Origin: Acidobacteriota bacterium
GTDB taxonomy: Bacteria; Acidobacteriota; Vicinamibacteria; Vicinamibacterales; UBA8438
Direction of reading: 5' to 3'
DNA length: 35,612 nucleotides
Assembly (NCBI GenBank): GCA_021296475.1
Contig: JAGWAJ010000021.1
Location: 13,922 to 49,533, forward strand
The notes beneath the pieces were generated by a model. It was not told where the DNA came from and searched no databases. It saw nothing but the letters and a program-made list of their open reading frames with translations. The translations under genes and the position numbers were made by a program. Shown piece by piece: positions 14,457 through 22,648 of the stretch (positions are counted from its first letter, which is position 1; each line of letters begins with the position of its first letter).

Positions 14457-15295
14457 CGGCCGCCCCGTCCGCCGACGGCCTTGCCCCCGGTCCATCCGAG
14501 CTCCAGTTGCCCCTCCGTGGCGCGGACGGCGGCGCGCGTCGACGTGCGTCGCGGCAGTCGCTTCCGGCGCCTCTCCTTCCACGCCTGGCGCAGGATGTCG
14601 GCGTCCGGCGGAGGCCCGAACTCGCGGCAGTCCGGCCCGTCGTACTCCAGGAACTCGCACATCTCGCGCAGCCGGGAGTGCATCCGGAACCCCACCCGCG
14701 CCTTCAGCGAATCCAGGTCGTCGTCCGGCCCGTCGTTGTAGTTGGAGGTGAAGACCGTGGGGCGCTTCTCGTTGTAGCGGGTGTTGACGATGAGGTGCAT
14801 CGTCTCCTCGACCCAGTCCGTGAGGCGTTCGGCGCCCAGATCGTCGAGGACGAGGAGCTCCGCTTCCATCACCGCCTGCAGAATCTCGGCTCCCGACGAG
14901 CGGGTGACCGGGTCGTAGCTGCTGCGCAGCTCGCTCAGCAGCGTGCGCGTGTCGTAGTAGAGGCCCCGCATCCCCTTGCGCACGACCTCCCGCAGCACGG
15001 ATACGGCGAGGTGAGTCTTGCCGATGCCGGGAGGCCCGATCAGCAGAATCCCCTTGTCGACCACCGGAAAGGCGTCGCTGAGCGCCCGCGCCTTGCGCAC
15101 CGCGCGCGCCATCGGCTCGTTCGGATAGGTGACGAGCGTGGCGAAGTCGCACTTGCGGTAGCGGGCCGGAATCCGCGCCTCGCCGAGCAGATCCTGCACC
15201 AGCTCCTGCCGCCAGCAGTCGCATCGGGAGAACCGTTCGACACCCTCGACGAGGTGCGCGCGCCAGCCGGTGTCGTGGCACAGGGGGCAGCTCAT
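14453..15295 (-). CDS. DnaC/IstB-like AAA+ ATPase with N-terminal zinc-binding motif
   Basis: A 280-residue AAA+ protein of the DnaC helicase-loader group. The N terminus has C3-x2-C6 and C25-x-C27, a probable zinc site seen in some DnaC/DnaI relatives. Walker A is GPPGIGKT at 87-94 and Walker B LLVLDDLGAE around 146-155, followed by sensor region TVFTSNYN. The C-terminal part from about residue 235 is basic and may bind nucleic acid. IstB transposition helpers share this core, but no transposase gene lies beside it and it is coupled to hemW (GTGA overlap). A chromosomal helicase loader is therefore the better guess. The ATG at 15293-15295 has a GGGG five bases upstream. Confidence 0.85.
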   Translation of the reverse strand: MSCPLCHDTGWRAHLVEGVERFSRCDCWRQELVQDLLGEARIPARYRKCDFATLVTYPNEPMARAVRKARALSDAFPVVDKGILLIGPPGIGKTHLAVSVLREVVRKGMRGLYYDTRTLLSELRSSYDPVTRSSGAEILQAVMEAELLVLDDLGAERLTDWVEETMHLIVNTRYNEKRPTVFTSNYNDGPDDDLDSLKARVGFRMHSRLREMCEFLEYDGPDCREFGPPPDADILRQAWKERRRKRLPRRTSTRAAVRATEGQLELGWTGGKAVGGRGGR

Positions 15296-15363
15296 CGGAC
15301 CCCATCAGCATACCGCGGCCGGTCCGCGGCTTCGGCCGCGCGCCACGACGCGCCCGGGACCGC

Positions 15364-15822
15364 TCAGGGCGACGGGTCTCGGGCTCCCGGGTCGGGGGGC
15401 GCCGACGGCGGGTCCTGCTCCGCCCGGGGTGACCCTTCGGACGACCGCACGAGGTCGCTCGGATGCGAGCGGACGAGCGCCGTTCCCAGGCGTTGCTCCC
15501 AGTCGCCGAGGCCGCGAGCGAGCTCCTGGCGCACGTAGACCACGAACTCGTTGACCTCGCGCTGCATGCGGTCCATCTTCTCCCGCATGTTGAGGATGAT
15601 CTCCACGCCGGCGAGGTTCACGCCGAGGTCGCGGGTAAGCGAGAGGATCGTCTCCAGCCGCTCCAGATCCTCCTCGCTGTACATCCGGGTGTTGCCCTCC
15701 GTACGCGACGGCTTGAGCAGCCCTTCGCGCTCGTAGAGGCGGAGCGTCTGCGGATGGATGTCGTAGCGCTGCGCGACCGCGCTGATCATGTAGTGGGCCT
15801 TGGCGGCAGCTCGTGGCGTCAT
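15364..15822 (-). CDS. hspR: MerR-family heat-shock repressor HspR
   Basis: A 152-residue MerR-type regulator. The winged helix-turn-helix spans about residues 12-78 (MISAVAQRYDIHPQTLRLYE and GNTRMYSEEDLERLETILSL). A coiled dimerisation helix follows (LAGVEIILNMREKMDRMQRE), then a proline-rich tail. HspR with DnaK as corepressor binds the HAIR operator and represses dnaK operons in actinobacteria and some other phyla. Here it is the last gene of dnaK-dnaJ-hspR, starting four bases after dnaJ, with AGGGG next to its ATG. A HAIR-like site overlaps the dnaK promoter at 18970-18988, which supports HspR over other MerR subfamilies and predicts autoregulation. Confidence 0.88.
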   Translation of the reverse strand: MTPRAAAKAHYMISAVAQRYDIHPQTLRLYEREGLLKPSRTEGNTRMYSEEDLERLETILSLTRDLGVNLAGVEIILNMREKMDRMQREVNEFVVYVRQELARGLGDWEQRLGTALVRSHPSDLVRSSEGSPRAEQDPPSAPPDPGARDPSP

Positions 15823-15826
15823 GCCC

Positions 15827-16924
15827 CTAACCCTCGAACAGGTTCTTCCGCACGTCGTTGCCCTGCAGGCGGCCGAGCTCCCGGAGCAGCCGCCGCGACC
15901 GCTCGTCGCGGGCCGGCGGCAGAACGATGGTCACCGTCACGATCATGTCGCCGCGCTGTCCCGTGCGGGGCGACGGCGCACCGCGTCCCGGCAGCCGGAA
16001 ACGGTCCCCCGACTGCGTGGCCGGTGGGATCCGGAGCGAGGCCGGTCCCTCGGCCGTCGGCACGTCGACAACGGCGCCGAGCGCGGCCTCGTGCACGGCG
16101 ACGGGCAGGTCCACGTACAGGTCGTCGCCCTCCCGGCGGAGAAAGCGGTGCCCCTCGACGCGGGCCGTGATGTAGAGGTCGCCTCGCGCCCCGCCCCGCC
16201 GGCCCGCATTGCCCTGCGCCTCAAGGCGGAGGCACGCGCCGTCGCTGACGCCGGCCGGCACCTGGATGGTGATGGCGGTGTCGCGCGCCACGGTTCCCTC
16301 GGCGCCGCACGCGCCGCACGGGTGATAGCGCATCCGCCCCGACCCGCCGCAGTCGGCGCACGACTTGCCGAAGATCATGTGCCCGCGCCGCCAGCGCGTG
16401 GTCCCGGTGCCATGGCAGATGGCGCAGCGGCCGGCCATCGCCCGGCGGCGGCCAGTCCCCCCGCACCCCTCGCAGGCCTCCAGCCGGGTGATGGCGAGCC
16501 GGCGCTCCGTCCCCGCCAGCGACTCGTCGAACCCCAGGGCGATCTCGCCGTGAACGTCGCTCCCGCGCTCGGCCGCCGCCGGCGCCCCGCCCGGTGCCGC
16601 CTGCTCGAGCACTTCCGAGAACAGCTCGCGGAACGTGGCCGAGACGCCCCCGCCGGTCCCCGACGCGGAGAAGTCGAAGCCCTGGAACTCCACCGTCGCC
16701 GGCTCGTTCATGGGCGACGCAACGCCGTGGATGTCGTATTCCTGGCGCCGATCGGGGTCGACGAGCGTCTCGTAGGCCTCGGTGGCGCGGCGGTAGAACG
16801 CCGCCGCCTCGCCGTCGCCCGGATTGATATCCGGGTGATAGCGGCGCGCGACGCGCTTGTAGGCGCGCTTGACCTCGCCCGGGCTCGCGCCCCGCTTCAA
16901 CCCGAGGATGACGTAGAAGTCCAT
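15827..16924 (-). CDS. dnaJ: DnaJ-type Hsp40 co-chaperone
   Basis: A 365-residue type I Hsp40. The J domain covers residues 1-66 with the catalytic HPD at 30-32. There is only a short, degenerate Gly/Phe stretch (about 81-95, QGFDFSASGTGGG). The zinc domain has all four CxxC pairs at 151-154, 167-170, 189-192 and 203-206. The substrate-binding beta domains follow to the end (DLYVDLPVAVHEAALG). It stimulates DnaK ATPase and delivers unfolded clients. The gene follows dnaK by 21 bases and precedes hspR by four, so all three should be cotranscribed. No grpE is present in the window. Confidence 0.93.
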   Translation of the reverse strand: MDFYVILGLKRGASPGEVKRAYKRVARRYHPDINPGDGEAAAFYRRATEAYETLVDPDRRQEYDIHGVASPMNEPATVEFQGFDFSASGTGGGVSATFRELFSEVLEQAAPGGAPAAAERGSDVHGEIALGFDESLAGTERRLAITRLEACEGCGGTGRRRAMAGRCAICHGTGTTRWRRGHMIFGKSCADCGGSGRMRYHPCGACGAEGTVARDTAITIQVPAGVSDGACLRLEAQGNAGRRGGARGDLYITARVEGHRFLRREGDDLYVDLPVAVHEAALGAVVDVPTAEGPASLRIPPATQSGDRFRLPGRGAPSPRTGQRGDMIVTVTIVLPPARDERSRRLLRELGRLQGNDVRKNLFEG

Positions 16925-16945
16925 CGCCGCTCCGGCGCCGCCTCC

Positions 16946-18862
16946 CTACTTCTGCTTGTCGTCGTCCACGACCTCGGCGTCGATCACGTCCTCGCCGCCG
17001 TCCCCCCCGGGCGCCTCGGCCGGCTCACCCGGCTCCGGGCCCCCCGGCGCCGCTCCCGGTGCGCCCTGCTGCTTGTAGAGCGCCTCCGCCGCCTTGTGCT
17101 GGGCGGCGTTCAACTCCTCCATCGCCCTGCCGATCGCGTCGAGGTCGGTCCCCTCGTTCGCCTTCCTCAAGGCCGCGATCGCGGCCTCGATCGGCTGCCG
17201 GTCGGCCTCGGTCAGCTTGTCGCCGGCATCCTTGATCATCCGCTCCGCCGCGTAGGCGGCCTGATCGGCGCTGTTCCGGGTCTCGACCGCTTCCTTGTGC
17301 CGCTTGTCCTCGTCGGCGTGGACCTCGGCCTCCTTCATCATCGAGTCGACCTGGTCCTTGCTGAGGCCGCTCGACGCGGTGATGGTGATCTTCTGCTCCT
17401 TGCCGGTGCCGAGGTCCTTCGCCGACACGTTGACGATCCCGTTGGCGTCGATGTCGAACGTCACCTCGATCTGCGGCACGCCGCGCGGAGCCGGTGGGAT
17501 GCCGACCAGGTGGAACTTCCCCAGCGTGCGGTTGTCCTTCGCCATCGGGCGCTCGCCCTGGAGGACGTGCACCTCGACGCTGGTCTGGCTGTCCGCGGCG
17601 GTCGAGAAGACCTCGCTCTTCTTGGTGGGAATGGTCGTGTTACGTTGAATCAGCGTGGTCAACACGCCGCCGAGGGTCTCGATCCCGAGCGAGAGCGGCG
17701 TGACGTCGAGCAACAGCAGGTCCTTCACCTCGCCGGCCAGGACGCCCGCCTGCACGGAGGCGCCGATGGCGACCACCTCGTCCGGGTTCACGCCGCGGTG
17801 GGGGTCCTTGCCGAACAGCTCCTTGACCATCGCCTGGACCCGCGGAACCCGGGTGGAGCCGCCCACGAGGACCACCTCGTCGATCTTCGACGGGTCGACG
17901 CCGGCGTCCGCGAGCGCCCGCTTGACCGGCCCGATCGTGCGCTGCAGCAGGTCGTCCACGAGCTGCTCGAACTTCGCGCGGGTGAGCTTCTTCTGCAGGT
18001 GCTTGGGACCGGACTGGTCGGCCGTGATGAACGGGAGATTGATCTCCGTCTCCATGACGGTCGAGAGCTCCATCTTGGCCTTCTCCGCGGCTTCCTTCAG
18101 CCGCTGCAGCGCCATGCGGTCCTTGGCGAGGTCGATCCCCTCGTCGCCGCGGAACTCCGACACGATCCAGTCGATGATGCGCTGATCGAGGTTGTCGCCG
18201 CCGAGGTGGGTGTCGCCGTTGGTCGACTTCACCTCGACGACGCCCTCGCCGACCTCGAGGATGGAGATGTCGAACGTACCGCCGCCGAAGTCGTAGACGG
18301 CGATAGTCTCGTCCTTCTTCTTGTCGAGTCCGTAGGCGAGGGCCGCCGCGGTCGGCTCGTTGACGATGCGCAGGATCTCGAGCCCCGCGATCTGCCCGGC
18401 GTCCTTCGTCGCCTGGCGCTGGGCGTCGTTGAAGTAGGCCGGCACGGTGAGGACCGCCTTTTCGACCTTCTGACCCAGATACTCCTCGGCCGCCTGGCGG
18501 AGCTTCTGGAGCACCATTGCGGAGAGCTCGGGGGGCGATAGCTCCTTGCCGTTCGCGGTGACGCGGGCGTCGCCGTTCGCCGCCCGCACGACGGCGTAGG
18601 GGACCATCTTCATCTCCTCGTCGACCTCGTCGTAGCGGCGCCCCATGAAACGCTTGATCGAGAAGATGGTGTTCTCCGGATTGGTTACGGCCTGCCGCTT
18701 GGCGACCTGACCCACCAGCCGTTCGTCCGCCTTCGTGAACGCCACGACCGACGGCGTCAGGCGGCTGCCCTCCGGATTCGTCACGACGGTCGGCTCCCCG
18801 CCTTCCATCACTGCGACGACCGAGTTCGTGGTCCCGAGGTCGATGCCAATGATCTTGCTCAT
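16946..18862 (-). CDS. dnaK: Hsp70 chaperone DnaK
   Basis: A 638-residue Hsp70 of standard length. ATPase motifs are [20 protein letters not shown] at the N terminus, the phosphate-2 [13 protein letters not shown] and the adenosine motif [13 protein letters not shown]. The interdomain linker [13 protein letters not shown] leads into the substrate-binding domain, and the disordered tail ends [11 protein letters not shown]. The ATG at 18860-18862 gives the canonical [10 protein letters not shown] start. Two in-frame ATGs lie four and six codons upstream, but they would add residues that homologues lack. Transcription probably begins near 18952 from a sigma-70-type promoter overlapped by a HAIR-like operator. 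The leader is about 90 bases. Confidence 0.96.
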   Translation of the reverse strand: MSKIIGIDLGTTNSVVAVMEGGEPTVVTNPEGSRLTPSVVAFTKADERLVGQVAKRQAVTNPENTIFSIKRFMGRRYDEVDEEMKMVPYAVVRAANGDARVTANGKELSPPELSAMVLQKLRQAAEEYLGQKVEKAVLTVPAYFNDAQRQATKDAGQIAGLEILRIVNEPTAAALAYGLDKKKDETIAVYDFGGGTFDISILEVGEGVVEVKSTNGDTHLGGDNLDQRIIDWIVSEFRGDEGIDLAKDRMALQRLKEAAEKAKMELSTVMETEINLPFITADQSGPKHLQKKLTRAKFEQLVDDLLQRTIGPVKRALADAGVDPSKIDEVVLVGGSTRVPRVQAMVKELFGKDPHRGVNPDEVVAIGASVQAGVLAGEVKDLLLLDVTPLSLGIETLGGVLTTLIQRNTTIPTKKSEVFSTAADSQTSVEVHVLQGERPMAKDNRTLGKFHLVGIPPAPRGVPQIEVTFDIDANGIVNVSAKDLGTGKEQKITITASSGLSKDQVDSMMKEAEVHADEDKRHKEAVETRNSADQAAYAAERMIKDAGDKLTEADRQPIEAAIAALRKANEGTDLDAIGRAMEELNAAQHKAAEALYKQQGAPGAAPGGPEPGEPAEAPGGDGGEDVIDAEVVDDDKQK

Positions 18863-18958
18863 CTGAGTCTTCATCCTCAAACGCGTGTCCGAGCCCGGCG
18901 GCCGGGTTCACGCCGAAAAGGGAGGAATCAGCCGCCTCCCGCAACTTGCCTGTGGGAA

Positions 18959-18988
18959 AGTATAGAAAGTTGAGCCGGTCGATGTCAA
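18959..18988 (-). promoter_or_regulatory. Sigma-70-type promoter of the dnaK operon
   Basis: On the minus strand a perfect TTGACA (18983-18988) is followed after 18 bases by TATACT (18959-18964), five of six matches to TATAAT. It lies about 100 bases upstream of the dnaK ATG and is the clearest promoter in the window. A 17-base spacing is obtained if CTATAC is taken as the -10, which is a poorer match. Confidence 0.75.
18970..18988 (-). promoter_or_regulatory. HAIR-like HspR operator overlapping the dnaK promoter
   Basis: The inverted repeat TTGA-N11-TCAA occupies the -35 hexamer and most of the spacer. The known HAIR consensus CTTGAGT-N7-ACTCAAG reduces to exactly the same TTGA-N11-TCAA frame. 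The flanking bases extend the symmetry here (AAGTTTGA against TCAACTT). The GT/AC pairs next to the core are not conserved, so the match is partial. With hspR as the third gene of the operon, repression by occlusion of the promoter is the natural reading. Confidence 0.65.
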
Positions 18989-19032
18989 ACTTGTGCATGC
19001 GCGCCGGCGGGTCGCCCGCCCCTGCCGCGGCA

Positions 19033-19041
19033 TGCTATTCT
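19033..19041 (+). promoter_or_regulatory. Possible extended -10 of the mrcA promoter
   Basis: TGCTATTCT matches an extended -10 (TGn plus TATTCT, five of six). It lies about 90 bases before the mrcA GTG, in the 267-bp gap divergent from dnaK. No recognisable -35 lies upstream, so this is a tentative call. Nothing else in the gap looks like a gene. Confidence 0.3.
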
Positions 19042-19129
19042 GCGGGGTCGGGTTGGACGGAAGGCTTGCCGAACGCTCGACAGTCGGGCGGCAGGCGCCG
19101 ATACCTACTCCCAAAAAGGCAGGTACTGC

Positions 19130-21427
19130 GTGCCGCGATCTTCCAGACGCTCTCCCGGATCGGCCGCCCTCATCGGACTGTTCGCCGTCGCCGCCGCCCT
19201 CGGCGTCGTGAGCGGCGCCCTGTTCGCGTACGCGCCCGACCTGCCGCAGATCGTCGCGCTCGACGACTACGCGCCCAACACCATCACACGCGTCGAGGCC
19301 CGCGGGGGCGAGCTCATCGGCGAGTTCGCCGTGCAACGGCGCGTCATCATCGGCTACGACGACATCCCGGAGGTGCTGCGGCAGGCGATCATCGCCGCCG
19401 AGGACGACGCGTTCTTCGAGCACAACGGCATCAGCGTGCCCGGCATCATCCGCGCCGCCATCCAGGACGTGCTGCGGGGCGAGCTCTTCAGCGGCGCGAG
19501 CACCCTGACGATGCAGCTCGCGCGCAACGTCGAGGTGGGCGGCCGGGTCCTCGGCCGCGAGAAGGTGTGGAAGCGGAAGCTGCTCGAGATGTACTACGCG
19601 ATCCATCTCGAGAAGCGCTACACCAAACCCGAGATCCTCGCCCTCTACGCGAACCAGGTCTGGCTGGGCACCGCCATGCACGCCGCGGACGGCGTCGAGG
19701 CGGCGGCGCAGCTCCTCTTCGGCAAGTCCGCCCGCGACGTCGAGCTGGGCGAGGCCGCGGTCATCGCGGGCATCATTCAGGGCCCGTCGCGCGTCAGCCC
19801 GCTCGTCAACATGGATGGGGCCACCGAGCGGCGCAACTACGCGCTGCGGCGCATGGCGGAGGAGGACTTCATCACGGAGGAAGTAGCCGCCGAGGAGATG
19901 GCCAAGCCGATCGTGCTCGCCCCGCGTCAGCAACGCTCCAACACGATCGCACCCTACTTTCTGGAGGAGATCCGCCAGCACCTCGAGAGCGAGTACGGCG
20001 CCCGCCGGCTCTACCACGATGGCCTCGTCGTTCGCTCCACGCTCGACATCGACCTGCAGCGGGCCGCCAACCGCGCCGTCGCCGACGGGCTCCGGGCGCT
20101 CGACAAGCGACAGGGATACCGCGGCCCCCGGCGCAACGTTCTCTCCGGAGACGACGCGAGTCCGACCGTGGAGGACTTCGAGCACCCGCAGTGGATCTAT
20201 CCCATGGAAGCCGGCGACGTCGTCCCGGCGGTCGTGACCGGCGTCCGCCGCAATCGCATCGGCGTCCGCGCCGGACCGTACCGCGCGACGATCGAGCCGG
20301 AGGGATTCGCCTGGACGCGCCGGACCGCCGCCGAGCTGGTCGAGCGCGGCGACCTCGTCGATGTCCGGATCACCGCGCTCCCCGACGCCCCGCGCGGTGT
20401 GGCGCGGGCGACGCTCGACCAGGAACCCGCGGTGGAGGCCGCCCTGGTGGCCCTCGACAACCGCACCGGTCGCGTGCTGGCGATGGTCGGCGGCTACGAC
20501 TTCGACCGCAGCAAGTTCAACCGCGCGACGCAGGCCTACCGCCAGCTCGGCTCTCTCTTCAAGGGCGTGCTCTATGCCGCGGCCATCGATCAGGGCTACA
20601 CGCCGACCTCCATGGTCATGGACCAGCCGGTCGCCTATGAGGTCGGCCCCGGACAGCCGCGCTACCGGCCCACGAACTACGACCACAAGTACGAGGGTCC
20701 GATCACGCTGCGGCGCGCGCTCGAGAAATCGCGCAACGTGCCGGCGGTCTGGATGATGGACGCCGTCGGCCCGGAGACGGTCGTCGACTTCGCGCGACGC
20801 GTCGGCTTCACCGCGCCGATTCCTCCCTACCTGTCCGTCGCGCTCGGATCCGCCGAGGCGACGCTGATGGAGGTGACCAGCGCCTACTCGGTCTTCCCCA
20901 ACGGAGGCCAGCGGATGATCCCCTTCCAGATCGAGCGCGTGCGCGATCGGGAAGGACGCCTCCTCGAGGAGAACCGCCCCCAGTCCCGCGACGCGTTGCG
21001 CGCCGATACGGCCTACGTAATGGTGAGCCTGATGCGGGGCGTCGTGCAGCGCGGCACGGCGCAGCGGGCCCGCCGGGAGCTGGACTGGCCGGTCGGCGGC
21101 AAGACGGGAACGATGGACGATTACACCGACGCCTGGTTCGTCGGCTTCGATCCGGACGTCACCGTCGGCGTCTGGGTCGGCTACGACGAGAAGCGCTCCC
21201 TCGGCCACAACGAGGAGGGCGCCCGTGTCGCCCTGCCCATCTGGATCGAGTTTCTCAAGGCCTACGGGGCCGACCGCGAGTCGCCGCCCGACTTCCAGGC
21301 GCCCGGCAACATCGTCGTCCGCACCGTCGACGAGATGACGGGCGAGCAGGTGGCGCGCGGTGGCCGCGGCACCATTCAGGAGGTGTTCATCGCCGGGACC
21401 GAGCCGGGGGCCACGTTCCGCCGTTGA
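19130..21427 (+). CDS. mrcA: Class A penicillin-binding protein 1A (transglycosylase/transpeptidase)
   Basis: A 765-residue bifunctional peptidoglycan synthase. A single N-terminal membrane anchor lies at about 11-33. The GT51 glycosyltransferase domain shows EDDAFFEHNG (catalytic E91), GASTLTMQLARN, RKLLEMYYAIHLEKRYTK and AAVIAGIIQGPSR. An intervening domain follows, and then the transpeptidase with the SLFK nucleophile motif (S475, K478), SRN at 534-536 and KTG at 658-660. The C-terminal tail is short. The GTG start at 19130 is chosen because an AGGT lies upstream and it gives a short basic cytoplasmic tail before the anchor. The gene is divergent from dnaK and converges on prfB with only 12 bases between stop codons. 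Confidence 0.95.
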   Translation: MPRSSRRSPGSAALIGLFAVAAALGVVSGALFAYAPDLPQIVALDDYAPNTITRVEARGGELIGEFAVQRRVIIGYDDIPEVLRQAIIAAEDDAFFEHNGISVPGIIRAAIQDVLRGELFSGASTLTMQLARNVEVGGRVLGREKVWKRKLLEMYYAIHLEKRYTKPEILALYANQVWLGTAMHAADGVEAAAQLLFGKSARDVELGEAAVIAGIIQGPSRVSPLVNMDGATERRNYALRRMAEEDFITEEVAAEEMAKPIVLAPRQQRSNTIAPYFLEEIRQHLESEYGARRLYHDGLVVRSTLDIDLQRAANRAVADGLRALDKRQGYRGPRRNVLSGDDASPTVEDFEHPQWIYPMEAGDVVPAVVTGVRRNRIGVRAGPYRATIEPEGFAWTRRTAAELVERGDLVDVRITALPDAPRGVARATLDQEPAVEAALVALDNRTGRVLAMVGGYDFDRSKFNRATQAYRQLGSLFKGVLYAAAIDQGYTPTSMVMDQPVAYEVGPGQPRYRPTNYDHKYEGPITLRRALEKSRNVPAVWMMDAVGPETVVDFARRVGFTAPIPPYLSVALGSAEATLMEVTSAYSVFPNGGQRMIPFQIERVRDREGRLLEENRPQSRDALRADTAYVMVSLMRGVVQRGTAQRARRELDWPVGGKTGTMDDYTDAWFVGFDPDVTVGVWVGYDEKRSLGHNEEGARVALPIWIEFLKAYGADRESPPDFQAPGNIVVRTVDEMTGEQVARGGRGTIQEVFIAGTEPGATFRR

Positions 21428-21439
21428 GCGCCGGCATCC

Positions 21440-22553
21440 TCACCGGGCGGACGCCCCCGGCGCCGCCTTCCGCATCAGATAACTCTTGATGAACCCGTCG
21501 AGGTCGCCGTCGAGCACGCGGTCGACGTTGCCCACCTCGACGCGCGTCCGGTGGTCCTTCACCATGCGGTACGGGTGGAGCACGTAGCTGCGGATCTGGT
21601 TGCCGAAGGCGATCTCCTTCTTCTCGCCCCCGATCTCCGCCAGCTTGTCCTGCTGCTGCTGCCGCTTCACGTCGTAGAGGCGCGCCCGCAGCACCTTCAT
21701 GGCCGCGTCGCGATTGCGGTGCTGGGATCGCTCGTTCTGGCACGAGACCACAATGCCGGTCGGGAGATGCGTGATGCGCACCGCGGAGTCGGTGACGTTG
21801 ACGTGCTGCCCCCCCGCGCCGCTCGAGCGGTAGGTGTCGATGCGCAGATCCTTCTCGTCGATCTCCACCTCGACGTCGTCCGGGAGCTCCGGCCAGACGA
21901 AGACCGAGGCGAACGACGTGTGCCGCCGCGCGGCCTGATCGAACGGCGAGATGCGTACCAGCCGGTGCACGCCGGCCTCCGGGAGCAGCAGGCCGTAGGC
22001 GTGCGTCCCCGAGAGCAGGAGGGTCGCGCTCTTCACCCCCGCCTCGTCGCCCGGCTGCACCTCGATCACCTCGCGCGCGAACCCGCGGCGCTCGGCCCAG
22101 CGGAGGTACATGCGGAGCAGCATCTCGGCCCAGTCCTGCGACTCCGTGCCCCCGGCCCCCGGGTGGATCGACACGATCGCGTTGAGCGCGTCGTGCTCCC
22201 CGCCGAGCATCTTCTTGATCTCGCCCGCATCCACCTGCTGCTGCAGGGCGTCGAGACCGGCCGCCAGATCGTCGGCTACGCTCTCCCCTTCGCTCGCCCA
22301 CTCGAACAGCACGTCGAGGTCGTCGCTCCGCGTCCGCAGCGACTCCGCCAGGTCGACGTCCTCCTGGAGACGGCGCCGCCGCTGGAGGACGCTTTGCGCT
22401 GCCGCCTGGTCCTCCCAGAACCCGGACGCCGCGGCCTGCTCCTCCAGACGGGCGATCTCGGACGCCGCGCCCGCCGCGTCAAAGATAGCTCCGCAGATCG
22501 GACGCCCGCTTGATCAACTCCTGGTACCGCCGTGCCTGCTCCTCGAACGCCAT
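21440..22553 (-). CDS. prfB: Peptide chain release factor 2, expressed through a programmed +1 frameshift
   Basis: RF2 releases peptides at UGA and UAA. The first 24 codons (MAFEEQARRYQ ... DLRSYL) end at an in-frame TGA (22479-22481) within TAT CTT TGA C, the classical RF2 frameshift site. A +1 shift on CTT continues as GAC into the long frame ending at 21440, giving about 370 residues, a normal length. The second frame carries the stop-codon tripeptide SPF in VRISPFDQAARRHTS and the GGQ motif in SSGAGGQHVN. The ATG at 22551-22553 is used here. A GTG two codons earlier has the better spaced GGAGG (five bases) and may be the true start. The gene follows lnt by 95 bases. Because of the shift it is easily mistaken for a truncated gene. 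Confidence 0.95.
22478..22493 (-). promoter_or_regulatory. RF2 autoregulatory frameshift site
   Basis: In gene orientation the sequence reads CGGAGCTATCTTTGAC. It has a GGAG that can pair with the ribosomal anti-Shine-Dalgarno, the slippery CTT, the in-frame TGA read by RF2 itself, and a C after the TGA that weakens termination. In E. coli the element is AGGGGG TAT CTT TGA C. The internal Shine-Dalgarno here is shorter and one base farther from CTT. When RF2 is scarce the ribosome shifts and makes RF2. Confidence 0.92.
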
Positions 22554-22648
22554 CGCCACGCCGTCCTCCGTTTCCATCGGTCCCGTTCGATCAGGTCCTG
22601 CCCCGCCGCTCGGTCGAGCAGTGGCGCCGCTTCCGACAGCGTCTCCCT

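Noticed and set aside
14453-15295. IstB transposition helper of an IS21-type element
   Set aside because: There is no IstA-like transposase or terminal inverted repeats, and the gene overlaps hemW in an operon.
15800-18541. A very long open frame on the plus strand opposite hspR, dnaJ and dnaK
   Set aside because: It is antisense to three genes with full motif support. Its translation is Arg/Leu/Val/Asp-rich with no recognisable domain, a known artefact of high third-position GC.
18863-19129. CIRCE (HrcA) operator at dnaK
   Set aside because: No TTAGCACTC-N9-GAGTGCTAA-like sequence is present. The visible symmetry fits HAIR, and hspR, not hrcA, is in the operon.
18908-21208. A long minus-strand open frame opposite the penicillin-binding protein
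   Set aside because: It is antisense to an intact PBP1A and runs through the dnaK promoter region. Its composition is typical of an antisense shadow.
21440-22312. prfB as a truncated or pseudogene release factor
   Set aside because: The apparent loss of the N terminus is explained by the conserved TAT CTT TGA C frameshift site and an upstream 24-codon frame that continues it.
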